Shown here: piece by piece, positions 51,554 through 59,934 of the stretch | Layout: each line of letters begins with the position of its first letter | Position numbering within the stretch: the first letter of the stretch is position 1 | From: Gammaproteobacteria bacterium | Lineage (GTDB): Bacteria > Pseudomonadota > Gammaproteobacteria > DSM-16500 | DNA: 64,000 bases | Assembly (NCBI GenBank): GCA_013816845.1 | Contig: JACDDU010000002.1 | Location: 186,001 to 250,000 of the forward strand | Reading direction: 5' to 3' | Made by a program: the position numbers and the translations under genes | The notes under the pieces: model-generated | The model's input: only the letters and a program-made list of their open reading frames with translations | Database searches by the model: none | Told to the model about the DNA's origin: nothing

Positions 51554-51784
51554 TTATTTATTACCTGAAAGCCAAAGAGGATCAACTTCAAATTCTGTTG
51601 CAATGGTGGTAAGAAGTTCTTCGTTAGGGAGGAGATTGCCCTCGAGCATCGTCCATGCTTGATGCTTAGGGATATCAAGCATTTTGCTTAAAATGACGGT
51701 CCGTTCTCGGACATTGGCTGGTGCACCCGTTTCATCTAAGCAGTGATTCAATCGATCAGCAAAATGTTTTGCGTTCCGTGACAC
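51554..51784 (-). CDS. small helix-turn-helix DNA-binding protein
   Basis: A 76-residue protein consisting of only a phage-repressor-type helix-turn-helix (HFADRLNHCLDETGAP, then SKMLDIPKHQAWTMLEG, then FEVDPLWLSG). It resembles the N-terminal domain of the repressor at 55448 in layout (RxAxRLDxAL, GxxxxxAxxWLEG, VxVxWL) but lacks the C-terminal domain. It lies nine bases upstream of the frameshifted membrane gene, probably in one transcript. It may be a residual element regulator or an independent small regulator. Confidence 0.75.
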   Translation of the reverse strand: MSRNAKHFADRLNHCLDETGAPANVRERTVILSKMLDIPKHQAWTMLEGNLLPNEELLTTIATEFEVDPLWLSGNK

Positions 51785-51966
51785 TATAACCCCTCCTAGG
51801 CATGATTAATCCATTCAATCAACGTTAGTATTATGCTTGATCAAAATAACTTAAATTTTAATCAATTAAAAGATGTTAAATTAATGAGCTATTATAAGGC
51901 CCTCATAATCAGGCGAGCAATGCTGATAAACCCCATGGCGCATTAGAAGTTTTTGGCTCTGAATCT

Positions 51967-52815
51967 TCAAATGTAATGAGCAGCAATCAGCGTGTTATAA
52001 AGTAAAACAGCAACCGTCATGGGCCCCACGCCACCGGGTACGGGCGTTATAAAACGAGCTCGCTCTCGGGCCACATCAAATTCAACATCTCCTACGATAT
52101 TGCCGTTGGGCAGGCGATTCTGGCCCACGTCAATGACTGTAGACCCGATTTTAATCCATTCGCCTTTTATCAAATTAATTTTACCTACCGCCGAAACTAA
52201 GATGTCAGCTTGCTCAACAAAATATTTCAAGTCGGTCGTAAATCGGTGACAAATCGTGACGGTTGAGCCTGCAATAAGCAGTTCAAGTGCCATCGGTCGA
52301 CCCACGATATTAGATGCGCCGACAATCACTGCGTGCTTACCTTTGTACGGTTGATTAATTTCATCTAGCAATAACATGACACCGTAGGGGGTGCAGGGAC
52401 GCAATAAGGGTCGACGTTGCGTTAAGCGACCGACATTGTAAGGATGAAACCCATCAACATCTTTGAGCGGATTAATGAGTTCAAATAATTTATCTGCATC
52501 AATGTGGGGCGGAAGAGGGGATTGCAATAAAATGCCATGCACGTTTGGATCATGGTTTAAACTTTCAATCAATTCGATTAATTGTATTTCTTCAATCGCA
52601 GGGGAGAGGTGATGATAAAAAGATTGAATGCCTACTTCTTCACATGCCATCCGCTTATTGCGTACATAAATCATCGAAGCAGGATCATCCCCCACAAGTA
52701 TAACCGCAAGACCAGGCGGGGCGTGACCTGCTTGTCGTTTCGCTTCTACAATGTTTGCAACTTTAGTCCGCAATGACTGCGCAAGTTTTTTTCCATCAAT
52801 ATTTTGTGCAGTCAT
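51967..52815 (-). CDS. folD: methylenetetrahydrofolate dehydrogenase/cyclohydrolase FolD
   Basis: A 282-residue bifunctional enzyme that interconverts methylene-, methenyl- and formyl-tetrahydrofolate. The substrate motif [13 protein letters not shown] carries the catalytic Lys, [11 protein letters not shown] and DVDGFHPYN follow, and the nucleotide-binding [14 protein letters not shown] with the terminal [11 protein letters not shown] are exact. Length is standard. It is cytosolic and monocistronic here. Confidence 0.95.
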   Translation of the reverse strand: MTAQNIDGKKLAQSLRTKVANIVEAKRQAGHAPPGLAVILVGDDPASMIYVRNKRMACEEVGIQSFYHHLSPAIEEIQLIELIESLNHDPNVHGILLQSPLPPHIDADKLFELINPLKDVDGFHPYNVGRLTQRRPLLRPCTPYGVMLLLDEINQPYKGKHAVIVGASNIVGRPMALELLIAGSTVTICHRFTTDLKYFVEQADILVSAVGKINLIKGEWIKIGSTVIDVGQNRLPNGNIVGDVEFDVARERARFITPVPGGVGPMTVAVLLYNTLIAAHYI

Positions 52816-52994
52816 GACTCACTCAATTTTATCGAAAGACCAAATTTAACATAGGAGCTCTGCAGGTTTAAAGAAATAGCATCGCCTTGCAGCAGGTCCG
52901 TGTCAAAACGTATAGCATCGCGTCTATTATTGTTTTAATTAATCATTTTCCTTGCGTTTAAGAATCGCGGTTATAAAATAAGCCAACAGAATCA

Positions 52995-53023
52995 TTGACG
53001 ATCTGCCTCATGCTGAGTATCAT
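52995..53023 (+). promoter_or_regulatory. promoter of the tRNA cluster
   Basis: TTGACG (52995-53000) and TATCAT (53018-53023) lie exactly 17 bases apart, followed 27 bases later by tRNA-Pro. It is the best match to a sigma-70 promoter in the region. Confidence 0.65.
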
Positions 53024-53050
53024 CCGCTCTCTCTTTTCACGAGCAATTAA

Positions 53051-53124
53051 CGGGGTATAGCGCAGTCTGGTAGCGCGCCTGCTTTGGGAGCAGGATGTCG
53101 GGGGTTCGAATCCCTCTACCCCGA
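53051..53124 (+). tRNA. tRNA-Pro (anticodon TGG)
   Basis: The acceptor arms CGGGGTA and TACCCCG pair, the D-loop has AGCGCAGTCTGGTAGCGC, the anticodon stem CCTGC/GCAGG encloses TTTGGGA, and the T-arm has GGGTTCGAATCCC. CCA is not encoded. Confidence 0.96.
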
Positions 53125-53160
53125 ATTTAAAAACGGGCAAAGTCTTTGATGCTAATTTGA

Positions 53161-53234
53161 GCGCCCGTAGCTCAGTAGGATAGAGCATCGGCCTTCTAAG
53201 CCGAGGGTGGCAGGTTCGAGTCCTGCCGGGCGCG
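53161..53234 (+). tRNA. tRNA-Arg (anticodon TCT)
   Basis: Acceptor arms GCGCCCG and CGGGCGC pair perfectly with discriminator G, the anticodon stem TCGGC/GCCGA encloses CTTCTAA, and the T-arm has GGTTCGAGTCC. CCA is not encoded. Confidence 0.96.
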
Positions 53235-53265
53235 AAGAAATACGAGTAGCAGATTCACAGAATAT

Positions 53266-53342
53266 GGTGGGCGTAGCTCAGTCGGTAGAGCCCCGGATTG
53301 TGATTCCGGTTGTCGTGGGTTCGATCCCCATCGCTCACCCCA
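53266..53342 (+). tRNA. tRNA-His (anticodon GTG)
   Basis: The gene has the extra 5' G (-1) pairing with C73, acceptor arms GTGGGCG and CGCTCAC, anticodon loop TTGTGAT and T-arm GGGTTCGATCCCC. CCA is encoded at 53340-53342. Confidence 0.96.
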
Positions 53343-53388
53343 TATTAGCTTTGAAGCTAAGAACCAAGTTGCTAAATAAAAATTCGGC

Positions 53389-53441
53389 TAGGTGCGTGCT
53401 GACTTGCTTACACAGGAGTGTACGAGTTACCCACGGACCTA
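53389..53441. other. extended hairpin between tRNA-His and tRNA-Lys
   Basis: Nested arms TAGGT/ACCTA, CGTG/CACG, ACTTG/CGAGT and TACAC/GTGTA form a rod with an AGGA loop. It is not a tRNA; it might guide processing of the tRNA transcript or be a small independent structure. Confidence 0.5.
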
Positions 53442-53489
53442 CCGATAATCTTCTCCACCAGCAACTGATCCATTAAGCACCACATCTCC

Positions 53490-53562
<73 letters not shown>

Positions 53563-53605
53563 ACTAATAAGTTTTAATAAAACAATAGCTTACACAACAC
53601 ATTTT

Positions 53606-54718
53606 TTAGCTCCCTTTAGTAATCAAAACTGACTTCGGGATTTTTGCGTGACTGCTAATGCTAGGAGTGCGTAATAGTGTGAGAGTTGGCTTGCGATAAT
53701 AATCACACACTCTATTTGCTGCTTCCCATAAATTAAGTAATTCAGCAGTTGAATAATGAGTCGTTATTCTTGAGGACTTATGACCCAACAAATCCTGCCT
53801 ATCCTCAAAGCTCACTCCTGTAGAACGCAATCGCCTACCAAATGTGTGTTTTAGATCATGTACGCGAACATTTGAAAGATTGGAGTTTTTGCGCGCACGT
53901 TTCCACGCACTATTCATCATTCTAGTAATCGGTTTTTGTCTATAGGTGAAAACAAAACAAGAACCATTGTTACGCTGTCGTTCTAAAACCAAACGTGCGG
54001 TGCGATTAAGCACTATTAATCGATCCTCACCATTTTTTGTTAAAGAACCTGGAATAATAAATACGGATTGAATTTCAACAATAGGTACTGTTAATTCCCA
54101 CTCCCATTTCAACCTACATATTTCCTTATCTCGACAACCTGTGTTCACAGCAAATAACGCCATATCTCGCAGATGTTTGGGTAAATAAGAAAATAATATA
54201 TTTTGCTCTTCCCAATCTAAAGGATATGGTTTACGTGCATCGTTTTCAGGTAATAACTTAATTTTTGGTGCAGACACTATCCATGTTAAACCAAATTCAT
54301 CCATCCATTCGCTTGACGCAAGATTTAAAATGTGGCGCACAATTTGTAACCCAAAATTAATGGTTCGATTTTTTACCCCTGTTTTTCGTCTCGTCTCAAT
54401 GAAATGTTGTAATGAACCCATGTGAATTGCTTCTAAAGGCATTTCCCCAATAAAAGAGTCAAGTAAAACTAAATGTTCCTTATCAGATTTAATGCTTTTT
54501 TTATGTTGATTTTCTACCAAAAATTTTGTTGCTGCTTGCCTGAAAACGCGTCTTGGTCTGACTCCAAAAATTTTTGCTTGCCGAATTGTTTCTAATTTTA
54601 AGGTTAGATATTTTTCTGCTTCCTCGAGTCGATCAGTTCCTGTGCTTTCGCAAATTCGTACTCCGTTGATCTTTTTATCGATGTGCCATGTTTTGCCCTT
54701 TTTAACAAGGCCAGGCAT
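53606..54718 (-). CDS. tyrosine recombinase (integrase) of a small integrative element
   Basis: A phage-type integrase of about 370 residues. An N-terminal arm-binding domain and a SAM-like core domain (about 60-160) precede the catalytic domain: NTGCRDKEICRLKW (Arg I), HDLKHTFGRRLR (box II, with Lys where Arg is more usual, a variant I recall in this integrase group), LLGHKS, and nucleophile Tyr in TTHYSTAE. It ends 44 bases from tRNA-Lys, the typical arrangement for a tRNA-targeting integrase. I start at the Met opening MPGLVKKGKTWHI; an in-frame Met five codons earlier is possible. Its 5' end overlaps the AlpA-like gene in another frame. Confidence 0.92.
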   Translation of the reverse strand: MPGLVKKGKTWHIDKKINGVRICESTGTDRLEEAEKYLTLKLETIRQAKIFGVRPRRVFRQAATKFLVENQHKKSIKSDKEHLVLLDSFIGEMPLEAIHMGSLQHFIETRRKTGVKNRTINFGLQIVRHILNLASSEWMDEFGLTWIVSAPKIKLLPENDARKPYPLDWEEQNILFSYLPKHLRDMALFAVNTGCRDKEICRLKWEWELTVPIVEIQSVFIIPGSLTKNGEDRLIVLNRTARLVLERQRNNGSCFVFTYRQKPITRMMNSAWKRARKNSNLSNVRVHDLKHTFGRRLRSTGVSFEDRQDLLGHKSSRITTHYSTAELLNLWEAANRVCDYYRKPTLTLLRTPSISSHAKIPKSVLITKGS

Positions 54719-54933
54719 TTTTCTTCGTCCCATACGCTACTCCTTTGCGCAGGACGTCCGTTACGATCCTTATGATCGTTCACCCACGCATCTAAATCAA
54801 GTCGATCAAAGGCAACACCATTATTTCCAATTGGGATTTCAATTAAGGTTGGTCTTACTTCTTCGTTAAATCTATTTCTATCCATGCCAAGATAAGCTGG
54901 TGCATCTCTTAGTCTAATAAGACGAGGTTCCAT
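54604..54933 (-). CDS. AlpA-like excisionase/regulator overlapping the integrase gene
   Basis: A 109-residue protein with an N-terminal helix-turn-helix of the AlpA/excisionase kind (LIRLRDAPAYLGMDRNRFNE, then DRLDLDAWVNDH). Such proteins direct excision or turn on the integrase. Its C-terminal 38-43 codons overlap the integrase start in a different frame; this overlap seems to be standard in elements of this type. It is the first of the two genes read toward the tRNA. Confidence 0.8.
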   Translation of the reverse strand: MEPRLIRLRDAPAYLGMDRNRFNEEVRPTLIEIPIGNNGVAFDRLDLDAWVNDHKDRNGRPAQRSSVWDEEKCLALLKRAKHGTSIKRSTEYEFAKAQELIDSRKQKNI

Positions 54934-54952
54934 AACGTTACATCCTTTCTAA

Positions 54953-55285
54953 CTAATTAATTTGGGTTTTATATTCTAAGAAAAGACGTAGATCATTTAA
55001 TGCATGGATGAGGTTGATCATAGTATTGTTAAAAAAGTCAACATTATCAATGTGGGTGGTTAATTCAGGCTTATCTTGTTTCGTTATAGACATAATATAA
55101 GCAATGTCCTGCAACCCTATTAATAAAACATTTAAAGCATTTTCAATTTCATTTTTTATGGGGATTCGGTCTTGCAAATCATTTGACGATGGATTGATAG
55201 ATTGTATATTTGTTAAAAATTTAAATATTTCAGTAAATGGTTGTTCTTCTTTCGGAGATTTAGAAAAATGCGTGCGACTAATCAT
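54953..55285 (-). CDS. unknown element-borne protein
   Basis: A 110-residue soluble protein (MISRTHFSKSPKEEQPF at the start), mostly helical, with no family I recognise. It lies between the AlpA-like gene and the repressor promoter region on the leftward strand, so it is the first gene of the leftward element transcript, controlled by the O3 site at 55331-55340. Its role may be linked to mobility or to host-benefit functions. Confidence 0.6.
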   Translation of the reverse strand: MISRTHFSKSPKEEQPFTEIFKFLTNIQSINPSSNDLQDRIPIKNEIENALNVLLIGLQDIAYIMSITKQDKPELTTHIDNVDFFNNTMINLIHALNDLRLFLEYKTQIN

Positions 55286-55330
55286 TTGTTATCTTCCGTA
55301 TCTATAGATTAATTTTTTCCAAATTATAAA

Positions 55331-55421
55331 CCTAGGTTCTTCTACTAGTTGGCAACTCTTGAATAACTTGTATAATGACCATCGGTACAATATGATCGAC
55401 AAGATAGAACCAATGGTTCTA
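55331..55421. promoter_or_regulatory. repressor promoter and operator set of the element
   Basis: The promoter TTGGCA (55349-55354), 16 bases, TATAAT (55371-55376) drives the repressor gene rightward. A perfect palindrome TAGAACC-AAT-GGTTCTA occupies 55405-55421. A weaker copy ACC-ATC-GGT lies at 55379-55387, and AACC-TA-GGTT at 55329-55338, which overlaps the leftward promoter region (TATAAT on the minus strand at 55323-55328). Three copies of a GGTTCT half-site around two divergent promoters fit a CI-type autoregulated switch. Confidence 0.65.
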
Positions 55422-55447
55422 AAAGTCAATTGTTATGTGAGATTATT

Positions 55448-56113
55448 TTGACGAAATTAGACGATAGAATTGCATTTGCTAAGAGACTCGATCACGCACT
55501 TGATCTATATGGCATACCGCCTAAAGGAAAAGGGCGGCAAGTTACTTTAGGCAAAATGTTTGGTGTATCTCAAAAAGCTGCTAATAAGTGGCTGGAAGGA
55601 ATTTCTTTGCCGGATACAATGAGAATTGCAGTAATAGCAGAGCGTTTAAGAGTGAATGTCGAATGGTTAACCTATGGTACAGGTCATATTAATATCGAAC
55701 CGGTGCCAGGGGAAAAAGATTCTCGCTGGAAGAAAATTCCTTTAATTGATTGGCAACAAGCAGGTCATTTTGAAAATTTCGACGCTAAAAGCGCAGATGA
55801 ATGGACCTGGACTAACGTTGAAACAGGTCCTCGCTCTTTTGCTCTGATTGTGAAAGATGATTCCATGATGCCTCGTTATGAACCTGGCGCTACAATTATC
55901 ATTGATCCTGATCAGCCACCCAAACATAGAAACATAGTCATCTTCCGTTGGGAGAAAACTAATGATGTGGGCTGTGCTCAATTATTAGTTGATGGTCCAA
56001 ATCGATACTTAAAACCACATAATCCTGATTACGATAATTTGTTAATTGATGAAATAAATCCACAGATTGTGTTTTGTGGCACTGCCAAACAAATTTTTAT
56101 GAATTATTCCTAA
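55448..56113 (+). CDS. CI/LexA-type repressor with S24 domain
   Basis: A 221-residue phage-type repressor. The helix-turn-helix lies at about 30-55 (LGKMFGVSQKAANKWLEG). The S24 domain has the Ala-Gly cleavage site (QQAGHF, 105-106) and the Ser in KDDSMMPRYEPG (139), but the position of the general-base Lys appears as Ala177 (GCAQLLVDG), so RecA-promoted self-cleavage may be weak or lost. Starts: TTG 55448 is preceded by GTGAG; another TTG at 55430 is possible; no ATG is available. It is convergent with the downstream unknown gene and divergent from the leftward element genes. Confidence 0.85.
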   Translation: MTKLDDRIAFAKRLDHALDLYGIPPKGKGRQVTLGKMFGVSQKAANKWLEGISLPDTMRIAVIAERLRVNVEWLTYGTGHINIEPVPGEKDSRWKKIPLIDWQQAGHFENFDAKSADEWTWTNVETGPRSFALIVKDDSMMPRYEPGATIIIDPDQPPKHRNIVIFRWEKTNDVGCAQLLVDGPNRYLKPHNPDYDNLLIDEINPQIVFCGTAKQIFMNYS

Positions 56114-56383
56114 CTAATTTTTCAATGGATCAGTTAGTTCAGATTGTATAACCCAGCGTAATAAATCCGCTTCTTTTTTATCCATCTGATCCATGATTTC
56201 ATTTTGTATCACCAAATCACGAATGTAATAATTAATTACAAAGTCAGTCCCTGCTTCGTGCAACATGACAATTGAATCGCCCGCAAGAGACATAGATCTA
56301 GCAACAATTTTATACCTTGGATTTACATTGGGATTTTCTCTACCTTTAAGCCAAGGAAAATGCTCTGCTTTAGTTGTTTTCAT
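56114..56383 (-). CDS. unknown small protein of the element
   Basis: An 89-residue soluble protein that I do not recognise. It contains an aromatic opening (EHFPWLKGRENPNVNP) and an acidic helical C-terminus (MDQMDKKEADLLRWVI). Its stop abuts the repressor stop, so the two are convergent with no gap. It is probably part of the integrated element, transcribed separately. Confidence 0.55.
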   Translation of the reverse strand: MKTTKAEHFPWLKGRENPNVNPRYKIVARSMSLAGDSIVMLHEAGTDFVINYYIRDLVIQNEIMDQMDKKEADLLRWVIQSELTDPLKN

Positions 56384-56405
56384 GAATTAATTTCCCAAGC
56401 TATAG

Positions 56406-56546
56406 TTATGAAACAGGTAGCTCACCCTCGTTAAGAACGCGATACAGTATACGTTCTTCTGAGGAATCAATAGAGGTCGCGCAGTGCATTGTTGTAGGAT
56501 TATTCCAAACCAATAAATCTCTATCCTCCCATTTATGTAGAGTGCC
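56406..56546 (-). pseudogene. C-terminal remnant of a TauD/TfdA-family dioxygenase
   Basis: In one minus-strand frame the sequence reads TLHKWEDRDLLVWNN, then PTTMHCATSID, then ILYRVLNEGELPVS and stop. W-x-x-x-D-L-L-x-W-x-N-x-x-T-x-H is the C-terminal iron-binding end of TauD/TfdA dioxygenases. A stop codon lies just upstream in the same frame and no further part is visible, so only about 47 codons remain. It marks a deleted gene at the element's edge. Confidence 0.7.
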
Positions 56547-56623
56547 AATTTAATCTCCTATTAATTTCATGGACACCCTTGAATCATAAATGTGGAATTG
56601 ATCTATTTTAAAAATATATTAAG

Positions 56624-56654
56624 CTCACTAAGAGAATTTTACTCTCTTAGTGAG
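56624..56654. repeat. perfect 12-bp inverted repeat
   Basis: CTCACTAAGAGA (56624-56635) and TCTCTTAGTGAG (56643-56654) flank a seven-base loop. No T-run follows, and the repeat looks like the end of a mobile sequence. Confidence 0.7.
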
Positions 56655-56830
56655 ATGTCCGTGAAGTTGGGGCTAGTTCACATAGAGCTATCTCATGAAA
56701 ATTATGCATTAAGGGGCGCATTGCAAAAAAGCTATAAGCATCCCTTGCCATCGGTAGTTTTTTATTTTCGAAGCTTTTAAAAGGCCAACTTATATGAAGT
56801 GAAGTTCGACAAAATGGCAGGATTGCCCTT

Positions 56831-56885
56831 TGGCCGCCCAGAGGCGGGCTTTGCCCGAGCGCCATGGATGGCGGGAGTGGCCCAC
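56831..56885. repeat. GC-rich cluster of small palindromes
   Basis: CGGGC-TTT-GCCCG (56845-56857) and CGCCAT-GG-ATGGCG (56860-56873) lie in the most GC-rich stretch of the area and can pair with flanking GGCC/GGCC. The composition is unlike the neighbourhood, suggesting a dispersed repeat. Confidence 0.55.
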
Positions 56886-57056
56886 CATATGGTAAGATTT
56901 GATAGTAAGTAATAATATTCAATCCGCTGAATCTTTTTTGAATCCATTTTAAAAGCTAAATTCGAGTAAACACTCCTCTAACGTTCCTTTAGATAGTGTG
57001 GTAGGACGACAGTAGTGTAGGATGTCTTCTTTACAAAACGATGTAAATTTCAGCTC

Positions 57057-57668
57057 ATGACTCACATTTTCTTTATTGGTTTTATCACAGGGTTTTTTTA
57101 TACGTTTTGCGCTTTTTCAAGCGTTCTCACTGCAATGCAATTTTCGTTGCGTCATGGCGTTATGAGCGGTTTTATTGCTGGTATAGGTCATACAGTTGCG
57201 CAGATTGTTTGGATAATTATTGCAACTGGCGCGGTGAGTTTAGGTGCCGATATCTTAAAGACTGAAATTAGTCATTATAAGTTCATCGCTGCGGGAGTGC
57301 TTTTTCTTTTGGGAATTAAATTTTTAATTTCCTCACCGAGTATGCCACAAAAAATTCACAATAATAAATTGGTAAGTCATCTAAGCGCGTTCTTGACTGT
57401 TTTTACTGTCGCCATCTCAGCGCCTGGTCGAATCATCGGGTATTTAGCTTTCTTTATGTTATTGGGAGCATCATCCATTGTTTCCGCAGACTTTGTAGCA
57501 AAACAATTTTTATTAGCGAGTACTTTACTCGGTATTATAAGTTGGTGGCTCGTTTTTTCCGTTTTGGTTAAGAAATTAAAGCTGACCCCAACTCAAAGGC
57601 AGATAGCTGTGCTACAACGCCTAACCGGATTTATTTTAATAGGAATAGCAGGCAGTTTTTGTCTATAA
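57057..57668 (+). CDS. LysE/RhtB-type amino acid exporter
   Basis: A 203-residue membrane protein with six hydrophobic helices. FSLRHGVMSGFIAGIGHTVAQIVW matches the LysE family loop after helix 1, where G-x-x-x-G-x-G-x-x-x-G is conserved, and the FVFSVLVKK-like C-terminal helix also fits. LysE proteins export amino acids such as lysine, homoserine or threonine. It lies outside the integrated element, upstream of the biosynthetic operon, from which it is separated by 120 bases. Confidence 0.75.
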   Translation: MTHIFFIGFITGFFYTFCAFSSVLTAMQFSLRHGVMSGFIAGIGHTVAQIVWIIIATGAVSLGADILKTEISHYKFIAAGVLFLLGIKFLISSPSMPQKIHNNKLVSHLSAFLTVFTVAISAPGRIIGYLAFFMLLGASSIVSADFVAKQFLLASTLLGIISWWLVFSVLVKKLKLTPTQRQIAVLQRLTGFILIGIAGSFCL

Positions 57669-57788
57669 TCGGCTATAAATTTTATGTAACTCTCTGAAAA
57701 ACAATAATTTTGTATTATCGATGGGCATTTCCAAGCTTTTTTGATAAAGTATGTCTTTATTTTAATCAGCTAAGGTGACGAATCCTCA

Positions 57789-58781
57789 ATGCTTCCTGTA
57801 CGCATTTTGGGTACAGGGAAGTACTTACCAAAGATATTAATTACGGCAGATCAATTAGATGAAAAAGTTGGCTTTCCCATTGGCACTACGTTGCGCGTGT
57901 CGGGCGTCGAAACTCGTCATTTTATTGAAGAAGAAACGGCATCAATGATGGGCGCTGCGGCGGCGAAAGAGGCGCTGACGAATGCTAATCTCACCATTCA
58001 AGATATTGACTGTATTATTTGTAGTAGCGGTACTCACGAACAAGCGATGCCCGCAACAGCTGCCTTAATTTCAGAACAATTCGGAGTTCTTGCAAGAGGG
58101 ATTCCATCCTTTGATGTCAATTCAACGTGTTTAAGTTTTTTAACAGGATTAGATTTACTTTCTTACGCAATTCAACAAGGGCGTTATCGAAATGTGTTGA
58201 TTGTTGCCAGTGAAATTTCTTCAGTCGGTTTGGATTGGAAAGATAAAGAAAGTTGCACCTTATTTGGTGATGGTGCTGCCGCAGCAATTATTAGTAAATC
58301 AAATGATCATGAAAGTTCAAAAATTATTACAGCAAACATGGAAACGTATAGTGAAGGTGCGCATTTTACTGAAATTCCAGGTGGAGGAACACGATTTCAT
58401 CCTCGTCATTACTTGGATGAAGATGGTAGACCACATTTATTTCGTATGCATGGACGTAACGTTTATAAGTTATCAATAAAAATATTGCCTGATTTTGTGC
58501 AGCAATTATTTGAAGCAGCTAATATGTCAATGAATGATATAAAGCTAGTTATACCGCACCAGGCGAGTGTCTCCGCCCTTAGGTTAATTGCAAAACATTT
58601 AGATATCCCTGAAGAAAAATTACTTATTACCGTAAAAAAATACGGTAACACTGTTGCTGCTTCTATCCCATTAGCATTGCATGATGCAATCACACAGAAG
58701 CAGATTGTACGCGGCGATAAAATATTATTAGTCGGTACGGCTGCTGGATTGACAGTGGGAGGGATGATCATTGAATACTAA
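57789..58781 (+). CDS. 3-oxoacyl-ACP synthase III-like ketosynthase
   Basis: A 330-residue FabH/KAS III-type thiolase-fold enzyme. The catalytic triad is Cys114 (NSTCLSF), His257 (PHQAS) and Asn287 (YGNTVAAS); the terminal GxxAGLTxGGM motif is intact. It condenses an acyl-CoA or acyl-ACP with malonyl-ACP, or joins two acyl groups as OleA does. It heads a four-gene operon with overlaps of 11, 1 and 11 bases, so it is likely to start a specialised acyl chain rather than serve general fatty acid synthesis. Confidence 0.88.
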   Translation: MLPVRILGTGKYLPKILITADQLDEKVGFPIGTTLRVSGVETRHFIEEETASMMGAAAAKEALTNANLTIQDIDCIICSSGTHEQAMPATAALISEQFGVLARGIPSFDVNSTCLSFLTGLDLLSYAIQQGRYRNVLIVASEISSVGLDWKDKESCTLFGDGAAAAIISKSNDHESSKIITANMETYSEGAHFTEIPGGGTRFHPRHYLDEDGRPHLFRMHGRNVYKLSIKILPDFVQQLFEAANMSMNDIKLVIPHQASVSALRLIAKHLDIPEEKLLITVKKYGNTVAASIPLALHDAITQKQIVRGDKILLVGTAAGLTVGGMIIEY

Positions 58782-59934
58782 AAGTAAGATACTTTTAACG
58801 GGTGGCCGTGCCCCAGTGACTCTCGATTTAGCAAGAAGGTTTAAGCACTATGGGCATGAAGTTTATGTGGCTGAAACTATAAACTATCATTTGTGTCGTT
58901 ATTCTAATTCAGTAAAAAAAAGTTTTTTGGTTCCAAGTCCTGCTCATTATAAATCTGCATACATAAATGAGCTATCGTCTTTAATACAAAAATATAATAT
59001 TGATTTGCTTATCCCAACTTGCGAAGAAATATTTTATATTTCTAGTGAACTGGAAGCGTTGAGTCGATTAACCAAAGTTATGGTAGATAAAATTAATAAC
59101 CTAGATTTACTGCATAATAAATTTAGTTTTAACAAGTTAATAGAAAATACAGAAATATCTACACCTGAAACAATGTTAGTTAAATCCATGGTTGAATACA
59201 ATGAACTTATTAATGCTAAACAAATAACATATCCTCATGTCTTAAAACCTGCATACTCAAGATTTGCTTCTCAAACAAAATTTATATTCGCATCTGAAAA
59301 TATAAAACTTGATATTTCAGAAAAGAGGCCTTGGGTGGCCCAAGCTTATATATCAGGAAAATTGATTTGTACTTATAGCATTTGCCATGAAGGGAAAATA
59401 CTAGCAAATGTATTTTATGAAAATAATTATTCCGCAGGGGAAAATGGTGCTGGCATCAGCTTTAAACGTATTGAAAATGCAGTATTGTTTAATTGGATTA
59501 CCCAATTTGTAAAAAGCTTAAATTATACGGGTCAAATTGCATTTGATATTATCGAAGCAAACGATAGGAGTTTATGGCCTATTGAGTGTAACCCTCGATC
59601 TACAAGTGGAATTCATTTATTTTCTGATAGTTTAAATATTCCCAATGTATTTCTTTTGAATTCTCCAATAGGTAGAAGCGCAGATACAAAGCGACAGCCA
59701 ATGTTAAGCTTAGCGATGCTGGTCTATATATTACCTAACCTTAGATCATTCAAAAAATTTTCAGCTTGGATTAAATGCTTTCTAGTTGGAAAAGACGTTA
59801 TTTTCCGTTGGGGTGATCCACTACCCTTCGTTATGCAGCTTTTTGCTGTAATCAATTTTTTTAAGATTAGTCGAAAACAAAATATCAGTCTCATTGAAGC
59901 AACCACTCACGATATTGAATGGAATGGTGACTAA
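58771..59934 (+). CDS. ATP-grasp carboxylate-amine ligase
   Basis: A 387-residue ATP-grasp protein. The N-terminal pre-ATP-grasp domain opens KILLTGGRAPVTLDLARRF; the ATP-grasp core has HVLKPAYSRFASQTKF, WVAQAYISGK and, at the metal site, GQIAFDIIEANDR then WPIECNPRSTSGIHLF (Glu and Asn). It should ligate a carboxylate with an amine via acyl phosphate. The TTG start at 58771 overlaps the stop of the KAS gene by 11 bases and has GGGAGG seven bases upstream. The partner substrate cannot be read from sequence. Confidence 0.8.
   Translation: MNTKSKILLTGGRAPVTLDLARRFKHYGHEVYVAETINYHLCRYSNSVKKSFLVPSPAHYKSAYINELSSLIQKYNIDLLIPTCEEIFYISSELEALSRLTKVMVDKINNLDLLHNKFSFNKLIENTEISTPETMLVKSMVEYNELINAKQITYPHVLKPAYSRFASQTKFIFASENIKLDISEKRPWVAQAYISGKLICTYSICHEGKILANVFYENNYSAGENGAGISFKRIENAVLFNWITQFVKSLNYTGQIAFDIIEANDRSLWPIECNPRSTSGIHLFSDSLNIPNVFLLNSPIGRSADTKRQPMLSLAMLVYILPNLRSFKKFSAWIKCFLVGKDVIFRWGDPLPFVMQLFAVINFFKISRKQNISLIEATTHDIEWNGD

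Larger units (their letters stand above)
56384..57056. other. 673-bp scar region without intact genes
   Basis: It contains the TauD remnant, a perfect 12-bp hairpin (56624-56654) and a GC-rich palindromic stretch (56831-56885). I find no copy of the tRNA-Lys 3' end that would mark the far attachment site. Confidence 0.6.

Noticed and set aside
52958-53476. Frames of 76 and 89 codons across the tRNA cluster
   Set aside because: They run through intact tRNA genes, which explain the sequence better.
56647-56922. 91-codon leftward frame, proline- and leucine-rich
   Set aside because: It lies on the GC-rich palindromes and has no ribosome site; the sequence is better seen as a repeat than as a protein.
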